A DNA stretch of 19,067 nucleotides from an uncultured Acetatifactor sp. GTDB taxonomy: Bacteria > Bacillota > Clostridia > Lachnospirales > Lachnospiraceae. Shown here in pieces: positions 6,544 to 13,950 of this stretch. The stretch spans positions 1 through 19,067 of the forward strand of contig CAJUFB010000072.1 in the NCBI GenBank assembly GCA_910585805.1. The letters run 5' to 3'. The notes below the pieces were generated by a model. That model made no database searches and was not told where the DNA came from. It saw only the letters and a list, made by a program, of their open reading frames with translations. Numbering within the stretch: the stretch's first letter is position 1; every line of letters starts with the position of its first letter. Position numbers and translations under genes: made by a program.

Positions 6544-8166
6544 TTACGCTATCGTAATATTTTTATCCGCAAATCGGTTAAATTCCAGCCGGTGAGCTAC
6601 GCTGAGCACCGTGGCCTTCCTCCGCTTCTGCTCTTCCCTGAGCAAAACCGCTATCCTGTCCTGGGTGGCCACATCCATCTGACTGGTAGCCTCGTCCAGC
6701 AGGATTACTTTCTTCTCATCCAGCAGGCACCTGGCAATGGCGATTCGCTGACGCTCCCCGCCGGACAAAGCCATTCCCTGCTCTCCCACTGCCCGGTCCA
6801 GCCCGCCTTCTATCTCGGACAGAATCCCTGTTTTCTCCGCCGCCCTTTCCAGCTGCTCCTCCGTGGCATCCGGTCTCACCAGCAACAGATTCTCCCGAAT
6901 CGTCCCCTGTATCAGCACCGGCTCCTGAGGGACATAGGAAATAGATTTACGCAGGTCGTACAGATTGATTTCCTCAATGGGACGCCCGTCAACCCGGATA
7001 CAACCTCCGTCAGCCTGGTAAAACCGCAGCAAAAGTTCGAGAACCGTACTCTTTCCTATGCCGCTTGCCCCTGCAATGCCCACCCAGTCGCCCTGCCTTA
7101 TCCTCATATCCCTATGGAACAGGATATCCTTCTCCGTATTGGGATACCGGAACGTTACATCTTCAAATACAATCTCTTTTTCAAAATGCCAGCTTTCCTT
7201 ACCTGCCTTTGCCCTCTCGTCCTCCAGCTCCAGATAATCCTGTATTGCGGCCACCTCGCCTTTGGCCTTCCTGTACCCATTATAGGTTGAAATCAGCTCC
7301 GTGAAAATAGTATGTATCCTGGAGGCATAGCTTACCGCCGCTGTCATATAGCCAATGGAGATGGCCTGCATGGCTGCCAGAACTGCCGCAATGATAAAGG
7401 TGGCCCCGTAGAAAAAGCCCGGCATGAGAGTGGATGATATTCCGCCCACGAAATTGTCAAAAAACGCCACTCTTCCCCATATTTTCAGCACACCGTTCTG
7501 CATTTCCTCCACCTGCCCGGTCACCCGCCTCTCCAACACCTGCGCCTTCACCAGCCTTATGGAGCGGAAAGCCTCCTGCATCTGTTTCCGGTATCCGGCA
7601 TTGAATGCTACCACCTTCTCAATCAGAGCCTGAAGCCTGCTGCCCGCCAGTTTCATCAGCAGAAGGCTGACGGGAATATACAGCATCTGAAATACGGCGG
7701 CCAGAATATGAATTCTGCACAACAGTACGAAAACAATCGCTCCGCTCACCGCATTGGACAGCAGCCTGGGAAGGTCTATGGTCCACACCGCGATATAAGA
7801 CACGATATCGGCAGAAGCTTTCTGCGCCAGCTCCGAGGAGTGGTTTATGTCAAAGAAAGCCATGGGCTGGTGTATGAGCTTGTCAAAGCACTCCAGGTTC
7901 ACCTGCGCAATCAGTTTACGGCTCTGAAGCATCAAATAATACTGATACCAGTTGTAGCCGAAAGTCACCAGAACCGGAATGCCGCAGAATACCATAATAC
8001 ACAGAACCACCCTGGCAATCTCCCCGGCAGGGATATAGATATCGATGAGCGCCGGCATCAGCATCACCGGAATCAGGGATACCACCTGAATCAGCATCGA
8101 CAGCACAAAAGACACCACGGCAATTACCGCCACTTTCCGTCGAAAAGGATTGATTGCTTTTTCCAT
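6544..8166 (-). CDS. ABC exporter half-transporter (membrane plus ATPase domains)
   Basis: A type I ABC exporter subunit: hydrophobic membrane domain with about six helices (residues ~10-285) fused to an ATPase domain (~330-540). Walker A is GASGIGKST (366-374), the Q-loop is in YVPQEP, the signature is LSGGERQ (467-473), Walker B is VILLDEA (487-493) and the switch histidine is in SVAHR. All catalytic residues are present. The protein ends about 25-30 residues sooner after the switch histidine than usual, at ADKNITIA. The ATG at 8164-8166 is chosen because GGGGG sits 6 bases upstream and it follows the XRE stop by 11 bases; an in-frame start 12 codons earlier would overlap that gene. Such half-transporters dimerise to export peptides, lipids or drugs. 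The substrate is unknown; linkage to an XRE gene suggests regulated export. Confidence 0.9.
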   Translation of the reverse strand: MEKAINPFRRKVAVIAVVSFVLSMLIQVVSLIPVMLMPALIDIYIPAGEIARVVLCIMVFCGIPVLVTFGYNWYQYYLMLQSRKLIAQVNLECFDKLIHQPMAFFDINHSSELAQKASADIVSYIAVWTIDLPRLLSNAVSGAIVFVLLCRIHILAAVFQMLYIPVSLLLMKLAGSRLQALIEKVVAFNAGYRKQMQEAFRSIRLVKAQVLERRVTGQVEEMQNGVLKIWGRVAFFDNFVGGISSTLMPGFFYGATFIIAAVLAAMQAISIGYMTAAVSYASRIHTIFTELISTYNGYRKAKGEVAAIQDYLELEDERAKAGKESWHFEKEIVFEDVTFRYPNTEKDILFHRDMRIRQGDWVGIAGASGIGKSTVLELLLRFYQADGGCIRVDGRPIEEINLYDLRKSISYVPQEPVLIQGTIRENLLLVRPDATEEQLERAAEKTGILSEIEGGLDRAVGEQGMALSGGERQRIAIARCLLDEKKVILLDEATSQMDVATQDRIAVLLREEQKRRKATVLSVAHRLEFNRFADKNITIA

Positions 8167-8177
8167 AGAGGCCCCCT

Positions 8178-8705
8178 TCACCTGATACCGAACCGGGCGC
8201 AATATTCCAGTACGATATTACGAAAATGTTCATACTTGAAACCATTCTTTATGTCGGTAGGGTCTATATAGGCACCAGACTGCAGATTTTGAATGATGGC
8301 TTCCGCCACAAAACATTCAAAAATATAATCGTTGGTAAATCCTTCTTCGATATCTACGTCCATCCCCTCATTGATTCCGCGGACTGCATGACGGTAAATC
8401 GGATTCTGCTTTCCGAGAAGCTCTCCCATTTTTGCAAGGCATTTCAATCCTTCCGACATGTCGGAAAATGTTATTTTCCCTTTATATGTCAGCGCTTTCT
8501 CTCCACCGCTCAATATGAAATCTACCGTAGTTTCCAAAACACTTGCCAAGTCAGGCAATATGGCAGTATCAGGCAGAGCCTCCCCGCGCTCCCATTTACT
8601 GACCGACTGAAAGGTCACACCTAAACGCTCTCCTAAATCGTTCTGTGTCAACCCTTTCTCTTTTCGCAGTGCTGCTATCTGATTTCCCACCTTTTCCTTA
8701 TTCAT
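8178..8705 (-). CDS. XRE-family helix-turn-helix regulator
   Basis: This 175-residue protein starts with a Cro/C1-type DNA-binding domain (about residues 6-62): IAALRKEKGLTQNDLGERLG, then VTFQSVSKWERGEALPD, the typical recognition-helix pattern. The C-terminal ~105 residues are soluble, of unknown family, and may bind a ligand or mediate dimerisation. The ATG at 8703-8705 has GGGAGG upstream. It ends 11 bases before the ABC exporter gene, so the two are almost certainly co-transcribed and it probably controls that transporter, as such pairs often do. A weak promoter candidate (TTGCTC, 17 bp, TAAGAT) lies about 65-95 bases upstream on the minus strand. The DNA-binding domain is certain; the regulatory target is inferred. 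Confidence 0.88.
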   Translation of the reverse strand: MNKEKVGNQIAALRKEKGLTQNDLGERLGVTFQSVSKWERGEALPDTAILPDLASVLETTVDFILSGGEKALTYKGKITFSDMSEGLKCLAKMGELLGKQNPIYRHAVRGINEGMDVDIEEGFTNDYIFECFVAEAIIQNLQSGAYIDPTDIKNGFKYEHFRNIVLEYCARFGIR

Positions 8706-8743
8706 CCATATACCTCCCTGCCCTCTTCAATCGGCAATCATCC

Positions 8744-8758
8744 TTTGTAGACACTTCC
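8744..8758 (+). repeat. 15-bp sequence identical to the end of the MITE-like element at 14905-15006
   Basis: TTTGTAGACACTTCC here is identical to 14991-15005, where it forms one end of a long inverted repeat. It may be a leftover end of an insertion. Immediately to its right, the plus strand reads an open tail (about 8759-8854) ending LAELSNNALIESFVPDTQPA and a few more residues before a stop, which could be the remains of another gene. Neither is firmly established. Confidence 0.4.
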
Positions 8759-8934
8759 CTAATTATCTTAAAACAACTGGCGGAATTGAGCAATAACGCG
8801 CTGATTGAATCTTTTGTACCGGATACTCAACCTGCGCGTGAGTATATGATGTAATGTGATCATATTACAGAAATCTCTTCGCGAACCCTGTAATCAAAAA
8901 GTTATCCCGGCAGGAAACGGCCGGATGGCCATCG

Positions 8935-8962
8935 TACCATGTGCGTTGCTATGCACATGGTA
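8935..8962. repeat. 10-bp stem hairpin abutting the 102-bp element
   Basis: TACCATGTGC (8935-8944) and its exact complement GCACATGGTA (8953-8962) flank an 8-nt loop. The hairpin overlaps the first two bases of the 102-bp element. It is absent next to the other copy, so it belongs to the local sequence or to a second small element rather than to the repeat itself. Confidence 0.6.
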
Positions 8963-9062
8963 TACTGCAGACCGCCAGGATTTACAGTGATGCCTCCGGG
9001 AAAATACCTGGCTGGCGGTCTGCAGTCGGGTTGTACTGCAAATTCAACCGGTGCGCAGTATA
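8961..9062 (+). mobile_element. 102-bp MITE-like element, copy 1
   Basis: This copy runs from TATACTGCAGACCG to CGGTGCGCAGTATA, so its ends form imperfect terminal inverted repeats. Inside, CTGCAGACCGCCAG (8965-8978) pairs perfectly with its complement at 9012-9025, a 14-bp stem. A smaller GGTTG/CAACC dyad follows. The other copy (11841-11942) has the same length, lies in reverse orientation and differs at 8 of 102 positions by my alignment. TATA abuts both ends in both copies, consistent with a TA-rich target or duplication. It has no transposase, so it would need one in trans. It lies 22 bases after the Rpn gene stop, in a roughly 380-base spacer that is otherwise without a supported gene. 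Confidence 0.85.
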
Positions 9063-9084
9063 GTATAATTATATCTGGCGCTTC

Positions 9085-10188
9085 TCATGGGCATTGTCCG
9101 TTTTTACTGTTGTTCAGCAGACTCCAGGCATCTTCTGCCGTCTTCGCGTAATATTTCTGGAGTTTATCCGCAATGGCTTCCTCTTCTGTGCCATCATCAC
9201 GATGTGACTGGATGAAAATGCGGATTCCCTCTTTCTGTTCCTCCTCTCGTCCGACCTTTTCTCCTTCTTTCCGGCCGGCCTTTTCTCCTTCTTTCCAACC
9301 AACCTTTTCTCCTTCCATTCTACTGTCTTCTATCATTTCTTGGATTGCCTGACACATATTATACCTATCTCCTTCCTTATATTTTTTCCTGTTTTCCATA
9401 AATCCCTTTACTCCCATCAATATGCCCACCGTGTTGGCGGTCTCCTCATCCATCTGTCTGTACACCGGATTCTTCTCCAATAAACTGCGCAAAGCTGCCT
9501 TATTCTTTCTGAGTGGAAGCAACGTAAACAGAATCCCCAGAGATGTCTGAAAGCCTGCACCGTCCACAGGCTCATTGGCGCAAACCAGACGCATGGGATA
9601 ATCCGCAAACCACTTCTCCCATTCATGACGTTCTCCGCCGTGGCCTGCCGATCCAAAATCCATCATATCTTTCAGGCATCGCGGGCCATCCCATTCTTCC
9701 ACACCATGATACAGGCATAATGTATAGACCGGCGCGATACGGTCTTCCTTCCGAAACTTTCCCAGCCGCTCTCCGGCATTGGCATAGACTTTCTTTTCGC
9801 CGGATAAGTCCGCCTCCTGATTTTTCCTCTGAATCCGCCGAATCTGCTGCCCGTACTCCCTGCAGTCATACTCCATGATGCGCCACGGCATACAGTACGC
9901 AATATCATGCTGCGCCTCCACAGCCAGAATCCTCAGCCATCCGCCCGACTCCAGCCTTTTCTTGATGTCACGTATCCTCTGTCCGCTTTCTCTGCCTTTT
10001 CCAGCCTGCACAGCCAGTCCGTCCTTTTCATCCTTTTCATCCGGAACCGCCACATATACTTCGGATGCTTCCCTGAGATCCTGCGGCTTTACCACCTGCA
10101 TCCCCCCAAAATAGGAATAATTAAACAACTCGGCAAAGCGCGCATTGTCTTCCAGATAAGTCAGCAATGCATCATTTTTCTTCCCCAT
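9085..10188 (-). CDS. Rpn-family PD-(D/E)XK nuclease / transposase-like protein
   Basis: The 367-residue product resembles the recombination-promoting nuclease (Rpn, formerly Transposase_31-like) family, which is abundant in Lachnospiraceae. The N-terminal nuclease core includes IRDIKK (about 72-77) and LAVEAQ (88-93), matching the D...ExQ version of the PD-(D/E)XK active site. The family hallmark YCMPWRIMEYD follows (98-108). The C-terminal tail has charged repeats EGEKVGWK / EGEKAGRK / EGEKVGRE before a final helix. E. coli Rpn proteins are DNA endonucleases that raise RecA-independent recombination; others have been linked to phage defence. The role here is unknown. Start ATG at 10188 with AGGAGGAAG upstream. 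A strong promoter lies about 175-200 bases upstream, and the gene appears intact and monocistronic. Confidence 0.85.
   Translation of the reverse strand: MGKKNDALLTYLEDNARFAELFNYSYFGGMQVVKPQDLREASEVYVAVPDEKDEKDGLAVQAGKGRESGQRIRDIKKRLESGGWLRILAVEAQHDIAYCMPWRIMEYDCREYGQQIRRIQRKNQEADLSGEKKVYANAGERLGKFRKEDRIAPVYTLCLYHGVEEWDGPRCLKDMMDFGSAGHGGERHEWEKWFADYPMRLVCANEPVDGAGFQTSLGILFTLLPLRKNKAALRSLLEKNPVYRQMDEETANTVGILMGVKGFMENRKKYKEGDRYNMCQAIQEMIEDSRMEGEKVGWKEGEKAGRKEGEKVGREEEQKEGIRIFIQSHRDDGTEEEAIADKLQKYYAKTAEDAWSLLNNSKNGQCP
9255..9320 (-). repeat. 24-bp coding tandem repeat in the Rpn gene tail
   Basis: Two full units and a partial third of a 24-bp repeat (starts at 9255, 9279 and 9303) encode the octapeptide EGEKxGxK. 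The period keeps frame, so copy number can change without breaking the protein. Such charged variable tails are common in this family. Confidence 0.8.
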
Positions 10189-10361
10189 AATGCTTCCTCC
10201 TCTTTTTCAGCAGGAAACACTTTTAACAGCACTGTCCCTGCTTTTTTCTTGTTCTTTGTTCTTTCAAGCTTCCTCTCTTCTCAGCGAAAAACAGCAGAAA
10301 CGCTATTAAACCTTAGAAATACTGAAATTGAGATTTTGTGAAACGCATTTTCCACATTGTT

Positions 10362-10390
10362 AGAATAACCCACATATCAGGGATTGTCAA
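10362..10390 (-). promoter_or_regulatory. Sigma-A promoter of the Rpn-family gene
   Basis: On the minus strand TTGACA (10385-10390) is followed after 17 bases by TATTCT (10362-10367), with a start predicted near 10355. This gives a leader of about 165 nt in the 310-base gap between the Rpn gene and the ABC remnant. No gene was seen in that gap. Confidence 0.75.
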
Positions 10391-10498
10391 GCAATATTTT
10401 CGGCATCAATGTTGCAAGTCAATAGTGCAGTCAAATCCCATGCATCTGTTTTTTCCAGGGAACTATTACTGTTTTTTACCCGGAAACTGTCACAAATA

Positions 10499-11749
10499 TC
10501 ACCCGGCAATTGTCTCAGACGCTTCCTCGCTATAATACTGCGCCTGGGCCGTCCACAGCTCATAATACTTCCCGTTCGTCTCCTGCATCAGAGACTCATG
10601 GCTGCCTCTCTGCACCACCTGCCCTTCATGGAACACCGCGATATCCCCGCAGAACCGGCAGGAAGACATACGATGGGAAATGTACACAGTAGTCCTGTCC
10701 GCCACCAGGTCATTGAACCGCTTGTAAATCTCATATTCCGCCCTGGGGTCCAGAGCCGCCGTAGGCTCATCCAACAGCACAAAGGGCGCTCCTTTGCACA
10801 CAGCCCTGGCCAGAGCAATCTTCTGGGCTTCCCCGCCGGATACCTCCACGCCATCCTTATCGAAATCCCGATATAAAACAGTTGACAGACTGTTTCCATG
10901 ATTCTCCAGAAATTCCTCCATTCCGGCCTTCCCCAGGGCATCCCGCACTGCCTCCTCCTGATAGTCTTCAGACACCGCCACATTTTCCCCCAATGTAAAG
11001 GAAAACAGCTGAAAGTTCTGAAACACCACGGAGAACAGGCTCATGTATTCCTGATAATCATAACGGCGGATATCGATTCCGTTCATGGTAATCGTCCCTT
11101 CCGTAGGGTCATACAGCCGGCACAAAAGCTTGATAAAGGTGGATTTGCCGCTGCCGTTCATCCCCACCACAGCCATCTTCTCACCGATCCGGAATTCCAG
11201 ATTAATATCCTTCAGAGCATAGGTATCGCTGCCGGGATACCGGAAGGAAACATGGTCAAATATGATCTTATACTCACCGTCCGCCCGCTTCTCCACCGGC
11301 AGACAGCCCTTATTCATCTGACTGGGTGTATCCAGAAGTTCGAAATACCGTTCGAGATAATCCGCGTTAAACCACAGTGTCACCAGACATTCCCACACAC
11401 CGCGGAAATTCTGGATTAAATTGGTAATACTCTGGGTATACTGAGTCATTCCGCCCAGAGTAATCTTCCCTGTAACCGCCGCAAATCCGGTGAGACACCA
11501 GTTCAGAACCACAGTGGCCTCCTCCGCAAAACCTGAAGCAACCTCGTAAGGAATTCCCCTGCGTGAACGCCTGTCCAACGCCCTGTCATTATAATGATGT
11601 GTAGCCATCAGCCTGCCGATCATCAATTTTCCCAGCTGATAGATACGTATCTCCTTTCCCCTTTCGTACTGATTAAAGTAGTCCAGATACCCGTCCCTCT
11701 GAGTACAGTTTTCGCTGATGGAACGATTACACTCCAGCCAGACCCGGTT
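10499..11749 (-). pseudogene. ABC transporter remnant, N-terminal membrane part missing
   Basis: The frame resembles an exporter of the LytTR/GHKL-linked type. It retains the end of the membrane domain (from NRVWLEC to about VWECLVTLWFNADYLERYF) and a complete ATPase domain: Walker A GMNGSGKST, Q-loop VVFQNF, signature VSGGEAQ, Walker B FVLLDEPTA and switch histidine ISHR. Roughly the first 160 residues of the family, including the first membrane helices, are absent. Instead the frame runs back into the broken GNAT gene; the junction lies about 11750-11765, exactly where the GNAT frame meets a stop. An internal ATG (11621-11623) has no well-placed ribosome binding site. The remaining ATPase could be made as part of a fusion, but a working transporter is unlikely. 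I read it as a deletion-generated pseudogene. Confidence 0.75.
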
Positions 11750-12214
11750 TACGGCCGTCCCGCTCCCCACTCTCTTGCCGACTGAAGGCAATTCCTCACT
11801 AACTGCTCCGCCAGTCCCTTTCTTCGGTATTGCGGTAATGTATACTGCACGCCGATTGAATTTGCAGTGCAACCCGACTGCAGACCGCCAGCCAGGTACT
11901 TTCCCTGAAGCATCAATGTAAATCCTGGCGGTCTGCAGTATATATACATTGTGCAGGTATCCTATTCTGCCGCTTAAATTTGCCAATACCGGCATTTCTT
12001 CAACGCAGGAAAGCATTGCACAGGAGACTATCTGTCCGACCTCTTCCGCAATCCATACTACGGCAGTATCGTCTGCCAGATGACCTTTCAGGTATTCCGC
12101 CACTGCCCGGGAAAATCTTTCGCCGCCTTGGGTCCCCTTCACATCCAACTGGAATTCCCGGCGTATTTCCACTAGCCTGTCCACGTCCACTATCGTTGCT
12201 TTTCTCACAATCAT
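11750..12214 (-). pseudogene. GNAT acetyltransferase gene, interrupted by a 102-bp element and 3'-truncated
   Basis: Codons 1 to about 91 read as a normal GNAT N-terminus (MIVRKATIVDVDRLVEIRRE to GRIGYLHNVY), with an ATG at 12212-12214 and GAGAGG upstream. The 102-bp element then intervenes (11841-11942). After it, in another frame, the acetyl-CoA-binding motif A resumes as TLPQYRRKGLAEQLV and then CLQSAREWG, before meeting a stop at 11749. Joining the two sides gives LHNVYTLPQYRRKG, the canonical GNAT pattern, so the gene was whole before insertion. A net 100 bp was added, which shifts the frame. The C-terminal GNAT strands are also missing because the gene is fused to the ABC remnant. The long frame joining both genes is therefore an accident, not a functional fusion. 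Confidence 0.85.
11841..11942 (-). mobile_element. 102-bp MITE-like element, copy 2, inside the GNAT gene
   Basis: Read on the minus strand this copy begins TATACTGCAGACCG and ends CGGCGTGCAGTATA, with the same internal 14-bp perfect stem as copy 1. It differs from copy 1 at 8 positions. It splits the most conserved motif of the GNAT gene. The inferred empty site contains TATATA, while TATA (left) and an eight-base TA run (right) now flank the insertion, consistent with a TATA duplication, though the TA-rich ends make the exact boundary ambiguous by a few bases. Confidence 0.88.
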
Positions 12215-12342
12215 ATGGCAGCCTCTCTTTCAGAATCTTCATACAGCCATCTCTCTTTGCACCACAATAACTGACAATCAGCAGAATATCTTAAACTATT
12301 CGGAATAAAAAAATCTACAGCAACGTTTTCTCTGCCTTCCCC

Positions 12343-13005
12343 CTACAATGGCAGCAACACCTCCGTTGCAAACACACTCTCGTCATTCTTCCGGTTCACA
12401 TACCCGTGATACCTGGCGGCAATGCTGTCGATGCTGAGCAGCCCCAATCCTCGGTGGGATGCCTTGACGGAACGGTAACGTCCGTTTTCCTTTTTTATCC
12501 GGGCCCCATAGGAATTGACCACGGACAGGTAGAGCTGCTCCCGAAGCACTCCCACATAGACGCGCAGGAAACTCTTCTCCCCCTCCTTCTGGCTCTCGCA
12601 TCCCTCTATGGCATTGTCCAGCAGATTTCCCAACAGAATACAGAGATCATAGTCCGCCACAGACAATTCCGGCGGCAGTACCACTTTCACATTTACTTCG
12701 ATTTCCTTCGCCCTCGCCATGGAAATCTTGCTGTTCAGAATGGAATCCAGAGCCAGATTCCCGGTCTCTATGACCTTGCTGATCTGTGTCAGCTCCTCGT
12801 CCAGATGCAGAATATACTCGGACAGCTCCCCATACTCTCCCAGATCCAGATGAGCTTTCATCACCTGGAGATGATTTTTGTAATCATGCCTCCAGGCGCG
12901 CATCTGCTGATACATCGCCTGGACTTCCTCGTAATACTTTTCCGTCAGGGCACGCTGGGAGCCGAGTTTCCGCTCCACAAAATGGCGATATATACGCAAA
13001 AACAT
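12343..13005 (-). CDS. Short soluble GHKL histidine kinase (AgrC/VirS-like catalytic core)
   Basis: This 220-residue protein contains only the catalytic part of a peptide-pheromone-type sensor kinase. It has the phosphoacceptor box WRHDYKNHLQ (His40), the N-box LLGNLLDNAIEG (about 124-135) and the G-box HRGLGLLSID (184-193), ending FATEVLLPL. Kinases of this class normally carry five to seven membrane helices in a ~200-residue N-terminal sensor, which is missing; the N-terminus MFLRIYRHFVERK is basic. The ATG at 13005 has GGAGAAG upstream and an in-frame stop soon before it, so the short form is what the sequence encodes. Soluble GHKL kinases of this size do exist, so this may be natural rather than a truncation. 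It follows the split LytTR regulator, its likely partner, by 189 bases. Confidence 0.82.
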   Translation of the reverse strand: MFLRIYRHFVERKLGSQRALTEKYYEEVQAMYQQMRAWRHDYKNHLQVMKAHLDLGEYGELSEYILHLDEELTQISKVIETGNLALDSILNSKISMARAKEIEVNVKVVLPPELSVADYDLCILLGNLLDNAIEGCESQKEGEKSFLRVYVGVLREQLYLSVVNSYGARIKKENGRYRSVKASHRGLGLLSIDSIAARYHGYVNRKNDESVFATEVLLPL

Positions 13006-13065
13006 GACTTCTCCTGCCCTTCTTTCTTTTTATCGCAAACGACTTTATTTCTTGTACCTTACAGC

Positions 13066-13140
13066 CTAAAAAGCATAAAATACATCAAATATACAAGCCG
13101 CCCAGGCATAAAAAGAAGGTTCATTTACCATATGTTCCAT
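13066..13140 (-). other. 24-codon hydrophobic frame before the kinase, possible sensor remnant
   Basis: In the 189-base gap between the LytTR frame and the kinase, a minus-strand ATG (13138-13140) opens MEHMVNEPSFYAWAACIFDV and four more residues before a TAG. The aromatic, hydrophobic character is like a first membrane helix of a sensor protein. It may be all that is left of a kinase sensor domain after a deletion, or chance. No clear ribosome binding site is present at normal spacing. The rest of the gap is AT-rich with no other signal. Confidence 0.2.
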
Positions 13141-13194
13141 ATTGCCTGAAATATACAAGCTCCTGTAAAATCCTGATACATCCCCAAAATATAC

Positions 13195-13575
13195 TCATGA
13201 ACCATCCCGGAACGCTTCCTTATGATACTCCAAAAATGCCTGGTACAGTTCCTCCCGCCTCCCTCTGCTGACAGGAATTGCGGCCCCATAGTCCAGATAA
13301 ACCTGTGTTCTGTCTATCCTGCGGATATAGGGCAGATGCACCAGATAAGAACGATGGCATCTGAAAAAGCCCGCGCGCGGCAGAAGCTCCGCCAAATCGC
13401 CCAGGCACATTTTGATTTCTTTGCATGCGGCCTTCTCTCCGCTTTCCGGCACCAGATACAGCGCCGTAGTATGAGAGAAAGCCTCCGCATATAGAATCCG
13501 TCTGACAGGAATCTTCTCTGCCTCCGTTTCCGTCTCCAGAAGCAGATACGCTTCCTTATTTCCCGTTTCCTTCAA
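13195..13575 (-). CDS. LytTR DNA-binding domain, 3' half of a frameshifted response regulator
   Basis: The product (up to 126 residues) is a LytTR domain: IPVRRILYAEAFSHTTALYL at the start, GFFRCHRSYLVHLPYIRRID in the middle and IPVSRGRREELYQAFL at the end, matching the AgrA/LytR DNA-binding fold. It carries no receiver. The preceding frame (13572-13943) is exactly the missing receiver, and the two overlap as TTGA: the receiver stop TGA overlaps a TTG codon of this frame. Adding one base near 13576-13579 would yield a normal ~248-residue LytTR regulator with linker LNRVLKETGNK. So this is probably one broken gene; translational coupling at the overlap could still yield both halves. The natural targets would be direct repeats in promoters, none of which I could assign. 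Confidence 0.75.
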   Translation of the reverse strand: MKETGNKEAYLLLETETEAEKIPVRRILYAEAFSHTTALYLVPESGEKAACKEIKMCLGDLAELLPRAGFFRCHRSYLVHLPYIRRIDRTQVYLDYGAAIPVSRGRREELYQAFLEYHKEAFRDGS

Positions 13576-13943
13576 GACCTGTTCAGGACAGATTTCAGCT
13601 TCTCCTCTTCCACAGGCTTAACCAGGAAATGACATGCTCTCACGTCATATCCCTGACTCATATATTCCGGAAGACCGGTGACAAAGATGAGCGCTACTCC
13701 CTCATCTTTCCGCCGGATACGTCTGGCCAGTTCCATCCCGTTCATCCCGCCGCCCAAATCAATATCCAACAGGAGCAGGTCAAAATTCATTTTCTGCATC
13801 CAGTCTGTCAGAAAGGCTTCGCAGCCGTCATAACTCCGAATCACAGCCGCCAGTCCCCGCTCGCTGCTCCAGTCGGAAAGCAGGCGTTTCATATTCTTCG
13901 CCTGGGTCGGATCATCTTCGCAGACTGCAATTTTCAGTGACAT
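13572..13943 (-). CDS. Receiver (REC) domain, 5' half of a frameshifted LytTR response regulator
   Basis: The 123-residue product is a CheY-like receiver: acidic pocket CEDD (8-11), phosphoacceptor Asp60 in LLLLDIDL, Thr89 in FVTG and Lys109 in LVKPV are all present. It begins MSLKIAVCEDD; the ATG at 13943 is 7 bases after the rfbD-like stop, and AAGGAGAA at the end of that gene acts as its ribosome binding site, so the two genes are co-transcribed. It ends KLKSVLNRS and a TGA, precisely where the linker to the LytTR output domain should begin; that domain follows in another frame. A lone receiver could still take phosphate from the GHKL kinase but could not bind DNA. Confidence 0.8.
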   Translation of the reverse strand: MSLKIAVCEDDPTQAKNMKRLLSDWSSERGLAAVIRSYDGCEAFLTDWMQKMNFDLLLLDIDLGGGMNGMELARRIRRKDEGVALIFVTGLPEYMSQGYDVRACHFLVKPVEEEKLKSVLNRS

Positions 13944-13950
13944 ATATATT

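Noticed and set aside
6544..8202. ABC exporter starting at 8202
   Set aside because: That start would overlap the XRE gene and lacks a ribosome binding site, whereas the ATG at 8164-8166 has one.
8939..9151. Small protein encoded by the 102-bp element (CRPPGF...GKYLAGGLQSG)
   Set aside because: Both copies can be read in a similar frame, but the differences between copies do not clearly favour silent changes, there is no ribosome binding site, and inverted repeats explain the conservation.
10499..12214. A genuine GNAT-ABC fusion protein
   Set aside because: The joining segment is an inserted mobile element read in one frame followed by out-of-frame GNAT sequence, so the continuity is accidental.
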